The notes under the pieces: model-generated
The model's input: the letters and a program-made list of their open reading frames with translations, nothing else
Database searches by the model: none
What the model was told of the DNA's origin: nothing
Assembly: GCA_034638255.1 (NCBI GenBank)
Contig: JAWPGT010000097.1
Coordinates: 1 to 64,000, forward strand
Origin: Coprinus comatus
Taxonomy: Eukaryota > Basidiomycota > Agaricomycetes > Agaricales > Agaricaceae
Reading direction: 5' to 3'
Length of the DNA: 64,000 nt
Made by a program: the position numbers and the translations under genes
Shown: one piece after another, positions 33,394-44,200 of the stretch
Layout: each line of letters opens with the position of its first letter
Position numbering within the stretch: position 1 is the stretch's first letter

Positions 33394-33693
33394 TGTCAGG
33401 ATTGCTCCAGGCAGTCCCAATGTACTGACAGTCATTGATGGAGTTGTAGCTTGTGATCGCTTTTCTGATCATGTGGTGTTACTGTGTGATGTCACAGCTT
33501 GTAGAAGCGTCCTGCAGACACTTGGTGACCTTCTAGTCTCATACCATTGTCTGCAGGTGAGTAGTTATAGTATAACTTCATGTTCTAGTCTCATACCATT
33601 GTCTGCAGTGTATCTCACTCATTTCTTAATCAATCACCTTCGTTTCTTCGTTAATCTACGCGTCCCGTTGTGTTCTACGTTCCTGCGCTTACA
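33394..33693 (+). repeat. Copia-B 5' LTR
   Basis: TGTCAGGATTGC...TGCGCTTACA. Contains a duplicated CTAGTCTCATACCATTGTCT block (33533 and 33585 regions) around a 52-bp GTGAGT...CTGCAG segment. A small change near 33423 distinguishes it from the 3' LTR. Confidence 0.93.
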
Positions 33694-33705
33694 GGTTATG
33701 GGCCC
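33694..33705 (+). promoter_or_regulatory. Copia-B primer-binding site
   Basis: GGTTATGGGCCC right after the LTR, matching the anticodon arm of initiator tRNA-Met. Confidence 0.78.
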
Positions 33706-33799
33706 CGCGCTTTAAAGACTTACAGACGCGTTTTTATCTCACACACACTCAGTCTCTCACTTCACTCTCTGCACTATTTTCGCATTTCCTCTATCAAAT

Positions 33800-34624
33800 A
33801 TGGCTTCCTCATCACCAAACTTTGTCAAACTCAACAGTACCAACTACTCTACCTGGGTAGGCGAAATGGAAGCGTGGTTCCGCGCTTCAGGGCTCTGGAA
33901 AGTCGTTTCAGGTGCCTACTCCAAGCCTACCCCTTCCCCACCTGCTGTTTCTTCACCAACACCTGCCACCACCACAGAGTCAACCACTACCTCTTCCCCT
34001 TCTGCACCAACCCCTGCCTCTCATTCTGAGGCTCTAGATGCTTGGGAAGCCAAGGCTGACAAGGCTGCTGGCTGGTTGTTCCTCATGGTTGAGCCAGAGC
34101 AGAGGATTCATTTCAATGGGATTCAGGATGATCCATGTAAGATGTGGAAGAGTTTGGAGGGGGTGCATTTGCAGAAGAGGCCTGGGGCAAGGTTCAACAG
34201 CTATGACGACCTTTTTAGCATTAGGAAGGGGGATGAGGAGTCTTTGCAGTCTTTGATCAACAGGGTGGAGGAATGTATGAAGAAAATCAAAGATCTTCGG
34301 CCACAGGGCTTCTCTCTGGCCTCCCTGGATGAAGAACTCGCTTCCATGGCTCTTATTAGAGCCCTCCCATCTGAGGATTACTCCTCCTTCACCTCTCACC
34401 TCCTGCTCCTTGACAAACTTGACAAGGCCACCATTCATCAGGCATTCATCAGTGAGGAAATTCAACGTCGTAGAAGGGCAGTAGACCTTCCCTCCCATGC
34501 TTCTGCTTTTTCAGCAAGGTCCCCCAGCCCTCCTCCTCATCTCAGAAATGCGATTTTTGTAGCAGGTCTGGTCATGTTATGGCCAAATGCTGGCAGTATG
34601 AGAAGGCTCAGAAGAAAGCTGTAG
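33800..34624 (+). CDS. Copia-B gag (capsid part)
   Basis: ATG 33800, MASSSPNFVKLNSTNYSTWVGEM, the usual UBN2/copia gag opening (KLNxxNYxxWxxxM), then ATTTES-rich linker, WLFLMVEPEQRIHFN, MWKSLEGVHLQKRPGARFNSYDDLFSIRKG, ALPSEDYSSFTSHLL. The zinc knuckle CDFCSRSGHVMAKC is not in this frame but in the following one: a one-base shift in the C run near 34518-34522 separates them. In a functional element both would be one polyprotein. Confidence 0.88.
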   Translation: MASSSPNFVKLNSTNYSTWVGEMEAWFRASGLWKVVSGAYSKPTPSPPAVSSPTPATTTESTTTSSPSAPTPASHSEALDAWEAKADKAAGWLFLMVEPEQRIHFNGIQDDPCKMWKSLEGVHLQKRPGARFNSYDDLFSIRKGDEESLQSLINRVEECMKKIKDLRPQGFSLASLDEELASMALIRALPSEDYSSFTSHLLLLDKLDKATIHQAFISEEIQRRRRAVDLPSHASAFSARSPSPPPHLRNAIFVAGLVMLWPNAGSMRRLRRKL

Positions 34625-37600
34625 AAAACGCTCAAAAGCGTTCCAATTCGCGTCAAACTCAGGCCAACAAGGCCTCAGAAGCTCCTACACCTTCTCCCAC
34701 CGCCTCAATCGCTGAATTGGCCACCTGCATCAAGGAATTTGCTGGCAATGCAAGTTGTCTCTCTTCCTCTTCTTCATCACCTCTTCAGCTGGATGCTGAC
34801 TTTCATTGGCTTGCAGATACTGGGGCCACTTCTCATATGACCCCACACCTTCACTGGTTCAAGACCTACTCCCCAGCTCGCATTCCTGTCCGCTTAGCAG
34901 ACAATTCAGTTGTTTTTGCAGTTGGAATGGGTTCAGTGATGTTTCAGCCATTGTTGAGAGGAAAGAAGGGGAGAGTGGTCGAGTTTTCTAGAGTTTTACA
35001 TATTCCTGCCTTAAGAAACAATCTCCTTGCTTGTTTGTACCTTACTCGCCATAAGGGCTTTAATATCAACATATCTTCGCACTCTCTGGCCTTCAGGAAG
35101 GATAGGAAGACTCTATTTACTGCTACCATCACTGAATCCAACAATGCCTTGCTTAATGGCACTGTGGTCGCTTCAGAGACCGCATTTTCGGCCTCTACAC
35201 TTCCCCTTGACCTTTCCCTGTGGCACAGACGCCTTATACACCATAATCTTGCTGATTTGAAGAAGCTAATCAGTCAGGAACTTGTTACTGGCCTTTCCCT
35301 AGTCTCTGGAACGCTCCCTGACGCGATTTGTGAGCCCTGCCTCGCTGGGAAGATGCATTTAGCCTCATTCCCTCCTTCTACACACCATACTCGCTCCCCA
35401 CTTGATCTGGTGCACTCAGATCTTCATGGACCGCTTCCTACAGCCACAGCTCAAGGCTACAAGTACTGGGTGACGTTTATAGACGATTCTACGCGTTTTC
35501 GGGCTGTATACCTGCTCAAGGCCAAGTCAGAAGCCTTTGAAGCGTTCAAAGCATACAAATCATGGGCTGAGAACCAGCTGGGGACCAAGATCAAGGCTCT
35601 ACAGGATGATAAAGGGGGTGAATACATGTCTAAAGCGTTCATTTCCTTCACAACTCAGTGTGGCATTGAAAGGAGACATTCTACTCGCAATAGACCACAG
35701 CAGAATGGCCTAGCAGAGCACTCCAATCGAACTATGGGTGAGAGAATCACCACAATGCTCTCAGAGTCAGGTTTACCTCCATCTTTCTGGGGTGAATGCT
35801 TGGCTGCAATGGTTCATGTTTGGAATTTCCTTCCCACCTCACCTCTACCCAACACTACACCTTATGAGGCCTTCTATAAGCGAAAACCCGACGTTTCTCA
35901 CCTTAGAGTATGGGGCTGCACTGCCTATGTCTATATTCAGAAGGATAAAAGGAAATCTCTGGAGCCTCACATGGAAAAATGCGTTTTTCTGGGATATCCC
36001 ACTGGCTACAAGGGTTGGAAGTTCTACAATCCAACTACAAGGAAGGTTATCATCTCTGAGACTGCTCAGTTTGATGAGAGATGGTTCCCTGGGCTGTCAA
36101 AAGCGAAAATGGATGCTATTCCTGACTTTGGCTTGTCTGAAACACCATCTCCACCCTCTACTTCGCTTTCTTTGCCCTCTAGCTCCTCTATTCCTCCTCC
36201 TGACGATGTTTCAGCTTCTGAAGATGAGGGGGGTAGTGTATCACATCCTGTAGTTGCTCCTGCAGCTCTAATCGTTCCTCCTGCTCTCCCTGCAGTCGCT
36301 TTACCTCCTGTGGCTCCAATTCCTCTTCAAGAACCTGTTCCATCTCCATCTCCATCACCAATACTGTCACCAAAGCACTCACCTCCATCTACACCTCCAA
36401 TGCCTCCATCTTCTTCTTTGCCTCCTCCTACCACTCCTGTCCACCAGCAACCTCCCTCAGCTGAACCACCAGCTAGAAGACGAGGTACTCGCATCAGAAC
36501 AGCTCCCTACAACTGGTGGGATGCCAAAGAACAGCTAAAACGTCGTCCTATAGCTAGACTACCAGTTGAACCAGTTCCAGTAGCTCAGAACAATGGGAAT
36601 GATGATGAAGAAGATGATGATGAGCTTGAAGAGTTGGCTCTCTACATGAATGATGAAGATTTTCGGGTGGTAGAGTTTGCAGGAGCTGTTACTGGTGGTG
36701 AGCCTGGTTCATTTAAGGCTGCTATGGAGTCCTGTGCATCCGAAGATTGGAAAGAAGCCATGGATAAGGAGTTTGGGATCCTGGAGGCTAATGGGACATG
36801 GGAACTCGTTCCTTTGCCTTCAGGACAGAAGGCTATCAAGTCTGGATGGGTCTACAAGGTGAAAGAGAACCCAGATGGCTCTATAGAGCGCTACAAAGCT
36901 CGCATTGTGGCCAAGGGATATGCACAGAGGCCTGGTTATGATTATACTGAGGTTTTTGCTCCTACTTTTCGGCCTGCTTCTCTGAGACCCATTGTTGCTC
37001 TGGCTGCTAAAGAGGGCTACAAACTGCGCTCTTTGGATATCTCATCTGCTTTCACCTATGGAGACCTGGAGGAAGAGATTTACATGAAGCAACCTGAAGG
37101 ATACCACCGGGGCACTCCAAACATGGTTTTTAGGCTCAGGAAGTCGCTCTATGGCCTCAAGCAAGCTGCCAGGCAGTGGAACAAGAAGCTACACTCGATT
37201 TTCATCTCTCTTGGTTACACCAGACTCCAATCTGACAGTTCTATTTATCTCTATTCCAAAGGTCCAGTCAAGGTCATTGTTCCTGTGTTTATTGATGACA
37301 TTACTCTTGCTTCGAAGGATGACAAGGCCATGGATGACACAGTCAAGGAACTCTCAGCTCACTTCAAACTTCGTGACCTTGGTCCAACATCCTGGCTTCT
37401 GGCTGTCAAGGTTGAACAAGACCTAGATCATCATTCTATCTCTCTCAGTCAAGAGAAATACACCAAGGACCTTCTAGAACGCTTCCAGATGTCTGATTGC
37501 AAGCCTGTGAAGACCCCACTAGCGCCTGGACTTGATCTTTCTACAGTTGTGGTCACTTCAGATGATCAACTCAAGATGAAAGATGTTCCTTACCTCAGTG

Positions 37601-38256
37601 CAGTTGGTGCTCTGCAATATCTGGCCACCATGACTCGTCCTGACATCGCTTTTGCTGTCTCCTACCTTGGGAGATTCAACCACAACCCAGGTCCAGCTCA
37701 TTGGGCAGCTGTCAAGCATTTATTTCGCTATTTGAAGGGTACTATGGGCTACAAGCTGGTTTATAGAGGTGATTTGGCATCCAATGAGCCATTTGTGACA
37801 TTTACAGATGCCTCTCATGGTTCCTGTCAAGCTACAGGAAGGGCAACAGGTGGATATGTGACTCTGGTGTGTGGTGCAGCTGTAGGATGGTCCTCAAAGC
37901 GTCAGAGCATGGTTACTCTCTCTTCTACTAAGGCTGAGTACATTGCTGCAGTTGAGGCTGGAAAGGAGATCATGTGGATGAGAAATATCCTGTTAGAGTT
38001 TGGTTACACTCCCACTTCCTCTTCCACCCTCTACATTGACAACCAGTCAGCAATAACTGTGTCCAAGAATCCTGAACACCATGGTAGGATGAAACAGCTT
38101 GATTTGCGCTTTTTCTGGCTCAGAGAAGTTGTCCAAAGGAAGATCATTTCCCCTGTCTACATTCCTACCTCTGAACAACTTGCAGACATCTTTACCAAGG
38201 CTGTTCAGCCTAAGGTTGTTTCTCATCTTGTTCCTCTTCTTGGTCTATCATCATGA
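34579..38256 (+). CDS. Copia-B pol polyprotein (zinc knuckle, PR, IN, RT, RNase H)
   Basis: An open frame of 1,225 codons, which extends upstream to include the knuckle KCDFCSRSGHVMAKCW (about 34550). Order: protease WLADTGATSHMT (about residue 77), GAG-pre-integrase LWHRRLIHHNLADLKKL and CEPCLAGKMH, integrase YWVTFIDDSTRFRAVYL, DDKGGEYMSKAF, RPQQNGLAEHSNRT, Pro-rich linker, RT KARIVAKGYAQRPGYDYTEVFAPT, ISSAFTYGDLEEEIYMKQPEG, SLYGLKQAARQW, FIDDITLASKD, RNase H FTDASHGSCQATGRATGGY, SSTKAEYIAAVEAGKE and DNQSAITVSKNPEHHGRMKQLDLRF. All catalytic blocks are present without a stop. It is the best candidate for a recently active element here. Confidence 0.95.
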   Translation: MAKCWQYEKAQKKAVENAQKRSNSRQTQANKASEAPTPSPTASIAELATCIKEFAGNASCLSSSSSSPLQLDADFHWLADTGATSHMTPHLHWFKTYSPARIPVRLADNSVVFAVGMGSVMFQPLLRGKKGRVVEFSRVLHIPALRNNLLACLYLTRHKGFNINISSHSLAFRKDRKTLFTATITESNNALLNGTVVASETAFSASTLPLDLSLWHRRLIHHNLADLKKLISQELVTGLSLVSGTLPDAICEPCLAGKMHLASFPPSTHHTRSPLDLVHSDLHGPLPTATAQGYKYWVTFIDDSTRFRAVYLLKAKSEAFEAFKAYKSWAENQLGTKIKALQDDKGGEYMSKAFISFTTQCGIERRHSTRNRPQQNGLAEHSNRTMGERITTMLSESGLPPSFWGECLAAMVHVWNFLPTSPLPNTTPYEAFYKRKPDVSHLRVWGCTAYVYIQKDKRKSLEPHMEKCVFLGYPTGYKGWKFYNPTTRKVIISETAQFDERWFPGLSKAKMDAIPDFGLSETPSPPSTSLSLPSSSSIPPPDDVSASEDEGGSVSHPVVAPAALIVPPALPAVALPPVAPIPLQEPVPSPSPSPILSPKHSPPSTPPMPPSSSLPPPTTPVHQQPPSAEPPARRRGTRIRTAPYNWWDAKEQLKRRPIARLPVEPVPVAQNNGNDDEEDDDELEELALYMNDEDFRVVEFAGAVTGGEPGSFKAAMESCASEDWKEAMDKEFGILEANGTWELVPLPSGQKAIKSGWVYKVKENPDGSIERYKARIVAKGYAQRPGYDYTEVFAPTFRPASLRPIVALAAKEGYKLRSLDISSAFTYGDLEEEIYMKQPEGYHRGTPNMVFRLRKSLYGLKQAARQWNKKLHSIFISLGYTRLQSDSSIYLYSKGPVKVIVPVFIDDITLASKDDKAMDDTVKELSAHFKLRDLGPTSWLLAVKVEQDLDHHSISLSQEKYTKDLLERFQMSDCKPVKTPLAPGLDLSTVVVTSDDQLKMKDVPYLSAVGALQYLATMTRPDIAFAVSYLGRFNHNPGPAHWAAVKHLFRYLKGTMGYKLVYRGDLASNEPFVTFTDASHGSCQATGRATGGYVTLVCGAAVGWSSKRQSMVTLSSTKAEYIAAVEAGKEIMWMRNILLEFGYTPTSSSTLYIDNQSAITVSKNPEHHGRMKQLDLRFFWLREVVQRKIISPVYIPTSEQLADIFTKAVQPKVVSHLVPLLGLSS

Positions 38257-38297
38257 TTCTCTATCTCTGTTCCATTGTTTGTTTGGACTGTCTAGAT

Positions 38298-38307
38298 CAG
38301 GGGGGTA
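38298..38307 (+). promoter_or_regulatory. Copia-B polypurine tract
   Basis: CAGGGGGGTA directly before the 3' LTR. Confidence 0.75.
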
Positions 38308-38602
38308 TGTCAGGATTGCTCCAGGCAGTCCCAATGTCAGGAGTTGATGGACTTGTAGCTTGTAATCGCTTTTCTGATCATGTGGTGTTACTGTGTGATG
38401 TCACAGCTTGTAGAAGCGTCCTGCAGACACTTGGTGACCTTCTAGTCTCATACCATTGTCTGCAGGTGAGTAGTTATAGTATAACTTCATGTTCTAGTCT
38501 CATACCATTGTCTGCAGTGTATCTCACTCATTTCTTAATCAATCACCTTTATTTCTTTGTTAATCTACGTGTCCCATCGTGCTCTACGTTCCTGCGCTTA
38601 CA
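38308..38602 (+). repeat. Copia-B 3' LTR
   Basis: TGTCAGGATTGC...TGCGCTTACA, with the same internal duplication; the segment 38466-38517 runs GTGAGT to CTGCAG. Confidence 0.93.
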
Positions 38603-39122
38603 ATGATAACACAGCCACATGCTTTGATGGTGGTGTGACTGTTAGCAGTTTGCACTGTGCCGTAATCACCCTTCTCAATGTCAACAAAGTCGCCAATGTT
38701 ACCAGTAAAATGATAACTAGTGCCAGAGTCAAGCATTTAGATTGCTATACCAGTATTATATACTGGGTGATCTTTGCAATTGCTGCATTGACAATGTTCA
38801 AAGAATTTAGTATGGTTATCTCTTTCATATCCTGAGATCAAAACAGTAGGTTTTAAGTACTTCATCTGGATAGAAATGGGTAAATCATAATGTGTGGTAA
38901 ATTTCGTGACAGGAAAAGTACAAATCTCAGTATCTAGCAGTGGAGGATTACAAATGGTAGTCTGAATAGTCCTAGTAGTCCCATCAAATGATCTCGATAG
39001 TCCATCAACAGCTCTCGAGCTTAGAAGTGAGAGTCAGGAGAACCTGGAGTGGAGGAATTTTCTGGAACACCCCAGAAGCAAGAAGCTTTGGGGTCCACAC
39101 TGTACAGAGCACACATCAGAAA
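38603..39122 (-). pseudogene. Copia-C protease region
   Basis: On the minus strand: MLDSGTSYHFTGNIGDFVDIEKGDYGTVQTANS, the copia protease opening, preceded by FEHCQCSNCKDHPVYNTGIAI-like linker. Cut at 38602 by copia-B and at 39127 by copia-F. Confidence 0.75.
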
Positions 39123-39127
39123 AAGAT

Positions 39128-39346
39128 TGTTGAACTATTATTAGTTCTATGATGACATTCTCTATGGCATCATGCTTGATGAACATGTGACCTAATATGT
39201 TCTCACACGGACCAGTGTATTATAGTATATAAACCTTTGTATTCCTGCATTATATACTTCAGTTCCTCTTACTGCAACAACCACCTCACACTCAGTAAGT
39301 CAGTTGTACCTACCCATGCAACACATGCTACACTATTGTTTTAACA
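39128..39346 (+). repeat. Copia-F 5' LTR
   Basis: TGTTGAACTATTATTAG...TTGTTTTAACA; three solo copies occur at 8754, 24247 and 53829. Confidence 0.93.
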
Positions 39347-39358
39347 GGTTATGGGCCC
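39347..39358 (+). promoter_or_regulatory. Copia-F primer-binding site
   Basis: GGTTATGGGCCC directly after the LTR. Confidence 0.78.
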
Positions 39359-39629
39359 TGGTTAGCCTGTACAACTCATGACGCGCACTTGATGAGTACT
39401 ACTTGTTGTGCTGCACTGAGCTCGAGGGTGAAGCTGGATTCACCTGTGAGGGAAGTCCAAGTTCTGCTCACTTGAGACATTTGACCTATCAGTGTACTCT
39501 ATGCATACCCTTACTGTACTCAGTTAGATAGGCAGCACATAGCTCTGTAGAACATAGCACATGTAATGCAGCTTTAGTTCATAGTTCTGACACATGTTTT
39601 GTTGTAGATTTCTATCTCCAAACATTACT

Positions 39630-40943
39630 CATGGCCTCTTTGATCCCCTCAATCCCAGTTCTCACAGGCACTGCATGCAAATTACCAAATTTGGGAAGCG
39701 CAGATAATGTCTATTGCTAACATGATCCACATGGATGGTTGGTGTGTAGCACACATGATCAATGGCAGCACCACAAGGCCTGCAGCTGTTGGTGGTTCAC
39801 CTGCTACTGCCACCACTGCTATGGTACCCCCTACGAACATCGATGAAATTCGAAAGTTTGATAATTGTGAGGCATTTGCCCTTGGGATGTTAAATTCCCA
39901 ATTGAGTGATGACATGCTCCAGCATGGACAAACAACCTCTGATGGTCTGTGGACCCACCTAAAATGAATGTATGGCACATTCTCGGCAGGTGCAGCTTAC
40001 AAGCTGTATGCTTCTGCAGATTTGTTCCGATTATCTGGTGTGAATGATCCCTCTAAGGAGATCTCTACCTTTAGGAACTATTTCATGCAGTTACAGCAAG
40101 CCTCACCCCCCATCAATGTTCCTGAGATCCTTAGGGCTCTCATGTTGATGACACACATTCCTCCTCAATGGAGTGCTACTTGTGCTGCTCTCCTCATTCA
40201 ATATGGTAACTCCCTTTTGACCTTAATGGTCCAGATCATCTCTGACACAATTATGGGTGCTTGGCAGGATTCCTGTGGAGCTGCATCTGCTTCTCGTGCC
40301 ACTTCGACTGGCATTAAAAACTATAAGGGTGCGAAGCCCTATTCTAAACCCTCTGGTGGTGCTTCTCAGCAGCCCCAACAATAACAACAACAGAAGTCAT
40401 CCAGTTCTAATCAGAACCAGAACCAGAACTCCGGTTCCAGCGGTGATGCTTCTGGGGGGGATAAGGATAAAAAGAAGAAGCATCGATGCGGAAAATGTGG
40501 AGGCAAAGGCAAACAAAGCCAAAGGAGAAGATGGTAATGTCAACATGATCTTGTCACCCACTGTTCTGGAGTCTTTCACAACTCCCACTAACAAACCCTC
40601 TTCCACTCATTCTCTCGTCAAGAGGATGAAGACTACTGATCCATGACTCAAGGCAGTGGCTTTGAAAAAGGCTGCTGATGAAGTTGTTGTGCATGGAGTT
40701 GAGCCTTATGTTGCTCCTTGTACCACTCTTCTTCCTTCTGTCGGACATCTGGTTGGTTGTACCTGGTATCAGAAAAAGAAGGCAGAGGTGTTTGAGAAGA
40801 TGGGTGCTCACCTCAGCTTCGGCCCAGCTGAACCCTCTCCCCCGTCACCTCCACCATCGCTTGATGCAATGGTTGCTACAATCCTTCCTGAAGAGGAAGT
40901 TGATTCGTCTTCAGTTTCTACACCTGGGTCCCCCACATGTTGA
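39630..40943 (+). pseudogene. Copia-F gag and linker
   Basis: LIPSIPVLTGTA...IWEAQIMSIANMIHMDGW, NCEAFALGMLNSQLSDDMLQHG, a stop at the end of WTHLK, then MYGTFSAGAAYKLYASADLFRLSGV, LMTHIPPQWSATCAALLIQYGN and a basic tail HRCGKCGGKG. The gag resembles those of copia-C and copia-G. It is broken by a few stops and one-base shifts. Confidence 0.8.
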
Positions 40944-41261
40944 TCAAAGTCTCCCTCTTATGTCCCACCTTCCGATGTCCCTGAAGCGATTGCAGAGGCT
41001 GATGCCTACATGAATGATCTGGACTTTGACGCAGATGCTGACTATGAGGTCGATGATGGTTGGTACAATGAGCACGTTCCTTTCTTCTCTCAAGATTTCT
41101 TCATTACTAAATGGAACTTACAGAGATGCCCCCAAGCAAGCTTGGGGGGATAAACCAGCTCCATCAGACCCCATGTTCTAGAGCACCATATCAGACTGCC
41201 AGACATTAGTCGGACTATTACGAGTTCTCTTTCTACATCTACTACTGTTTGTACTCCCGTT

Positions 41262-44200
41262 TTGAATATGATCCCTTCTCCCATTTCAACTTGTGATTGT
41301 TTTGTCTTACCAACAAAATATTTAAAAGATCCTAAAAATGGTGATGAATCAGGAAAACATCTTGATGATTGCTTATGCAACTTCTGTGAAGATAAAAGTA
41401 AACCTAATTATGCTATAGAGTCTGCTATTTGGCTCCTTGATTCAGGTGCTAGCTTTAATTGCACACCACATATAGCTGACTTTATCGAGTTAGAGAATGG
41501 AGAATTTGGTGGTGTCAGAGATGCCAGCAACAATCTCATAACCATAAAAGGTCATGGGAAAGTTCTCTTCCAATATGAAGTAGACAGAGTCACTAGAATG
41601 ACTCCACTGTATCTGGTCTATTATTTAGAGTCTCTCTCCACTAGAATCATTTCACCTGGTGCCTTATGGCTGCAAGGAATGAGGAGTGAGTCAAATTTAA
41701 AGCAAACCAACATATTTTGTTCAAACAGAAAATTATTCATGCATGCATCACACATCACAATGTTCAAAGTTATGGAAGATGCCCTCCACCATGTTTACAC
41801 TAGGTTGGTGCGTCACTATACTGCGAACCAGCTATTTTCAACAAGGGCTGGTATCCCAAATGCAAGCCAGATCACGACAAATGTAAGGACTCCGGTTCTT
41901 CTAAAAACCCCAAAATAAATCCTCCTCCTCTGGCATCTGATGAAGATGACGAGGATACTACACCTGATCTTTATCCTGATGATCCTATGGACACATCTCG
42001 ACAAGACGACAGTGATAGAACTCCAATGCCTAGACCGCAAGGTCCGATTCCTGGACCATCTACTTCTCAACCACCTCCTGTTCCCAGTCCGAGCAAAACT
42101 GCTCCTAGGAAAACAACAGTTGAGGAAGTCACTGATGAAGATGATGATGATGCGTTATCATACGCTGATCCCAGATCACCTATTCGTCAACCGAGTCTGA
42201 GCCCTGCTCCTCGATCTGACTCCACCCATCCCATTTCTTCATCACCTGAATGACCTGCTAGACCTGTTGAACCTTTACCTCGCCATTCTGGCCAAGAAAA
42301 GTTTGTTCCATTTAGAGAAGGTAATGTTTATGGGGAGAGAACACATCCATCTGAAATCCTACGAGATTATAATCACAATGAACCTCTACCACCCCAGGGG
42401 AGAGTTCGTCTCTGTGGACATGATTTTAGAATCCACAATCAACGAGATTGACCAAAAGTTGATCCACATCCTATTTCGCCTGAGGAAGTCCAAGAACGTC
42501 GCAATGAAATACGCAGACAACACGAGGATGCCTCACGGCAATATGCGAGGGAACAACAACCTGACACAATGGAAGAAGACGCAGATTGTAAGATTCAACG
42601 GATTACTAAGGAAGGGGGGTTAGAATTGATGAACTTTTTATTGGCAAAGGCAAGTTCCACATCAGTTCCTGAGCAATTCTGTGATCTTGTAAAACTGAAT
42701 CCGGAGGAATGAGAACACTGGCACAAAGCTTGTCTCGAAGAACTAGCTGCACTTAAAAAGCGAGAAGTTTACGAGTTGGTAAAACTTCTGGAAGGAAGGA
42801 AAACTGTAAAAAAATAGATGGGTCTTTAATAAAAAGAGCGATGGTCGCAAACGTGCTAGACTAGTTGCTAAAGGATTTTCTCAAGTTGAGGGCATTGACT
42901 TTGATGAGTTATTCTCTCTAGTAGTTAGATATGAGTCCACTCAAATCCTGCTCGGGTTAGCCACCCTTGAAAACTGGGATATTGAGTCTGTCGATGTAAA
43001 GACAGCATATCTCTATGGCAAACTGGATGAGGAAATCTATATGGATCAACCCAAAGGTTTCAAACTTAAGGGCAAGGAACATTTGGTCTGGAGGTTACGA
43101 CATGCATTGTATGGCCTTAAACAAGCCGGCTTGGCCTGGTGGAAGGAGATGGCATCTTCCATGAACAAACTAGGTTTCAAGCAATGTGAATCTGATGCCG
43201 GTATTTATATATATTGTCATAAAGATGGCAAGTTTGTCATTGCTGTCATGTATGTTGACGACATACTTTTTATGGGAAATGACTCCGCCCTGCTTAAAAA
43301 GCTTAAAGGAGAGTTCATGAAAAAGTGGGAATGCCGCGACCTTGGAGAAGTCAAAGAATTTCTCGGTATGCGCATCAGGAGAGATCGAGCTAATCGAAAG
43401 ATCTATCTTGATCAATGTGCTTATCTAGAAAAGATCCTGGAAAGGTTTAAAATCACTGGCTCTGACCGTGATACCAAGCCGGTGTGAACTCTGCTACAAG
43501 AAGGGTACTATCCAGTTCCTAACGACAAGCCGATCAACTCCTCCATCCATTCTAGATACCAACAGGTGATCAGATCATTGTTGTACATTGCTATTGGCAC
43601 GCGTCTGGACATTTTGTTCACTGTGACTAAGCTAAGTCAACATTCACATAATCCTACAGAAGAACATTTGTGTAGAGCTCTCTACATTTGTAGATATCTA
43701 TTAGTGACTCAGGAATACTGAATGACACTTGATGGTTCTGGTAATGAGGGTTTCATTGCTTATAGTGATTCTGATTGGGCTAGTGATCCTTCTACTCGAA
43801 GATCCCAAACTGGTTATCTGTCCACTGTTGCATCCTGTCCAGTAGCCTGGGTCAGTCAATCACAGAAGACTATCACATTATCATCCACAGAGGCTGAGTA
43901 CATGGCTATTTCTGATTGTAGTTGTCAGTCCATCTGGATCAGAAGCCTAATGACTGAACTTGGTTTACATAACAATGAACCAATGGATATTTGTGGAGAC
44001 AATATGGGCTCTCTCTTTATCGCGCAAAATCCTGCCATCGAAAAGAGATCAAAACTGTTATAATCTTGCCTATACCTCCGTTTCGGTATAGACGATGCTA
44101 CGATGGACCTCTTCAAGGTGCTCGTAGGAAGAGAACGTCTACTCTTACTGAGACTACTTTCAGGGGACGACCTCCACAGTACTCAGACTGTAGATCACAG

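Larger units (their letters stand above)
33394..38602 (+). mobile_element. Copia-B: near-intact Ty1/copia element
   Basis: 5' LTR 33394-33693, primer site GGTTATGGGCCC, gag 33800, pol 34579-38256, a GGGGGG polypurine tract, 3' LTR 38308-38602. Flanks taaag and atgat do not match, and the two sides belong to different parts of copia-C, pointing to recombination rather than simple insertion. Its CpG sites are better preserved than in neighbours. Confidence 0.93.

Noticed and set aside
33694..33705. A tRNA gene fragment (GGTTATGGGCCC)
   Set aside because: It only occurs directly after copia LTRs, so it is a primer-binding site.
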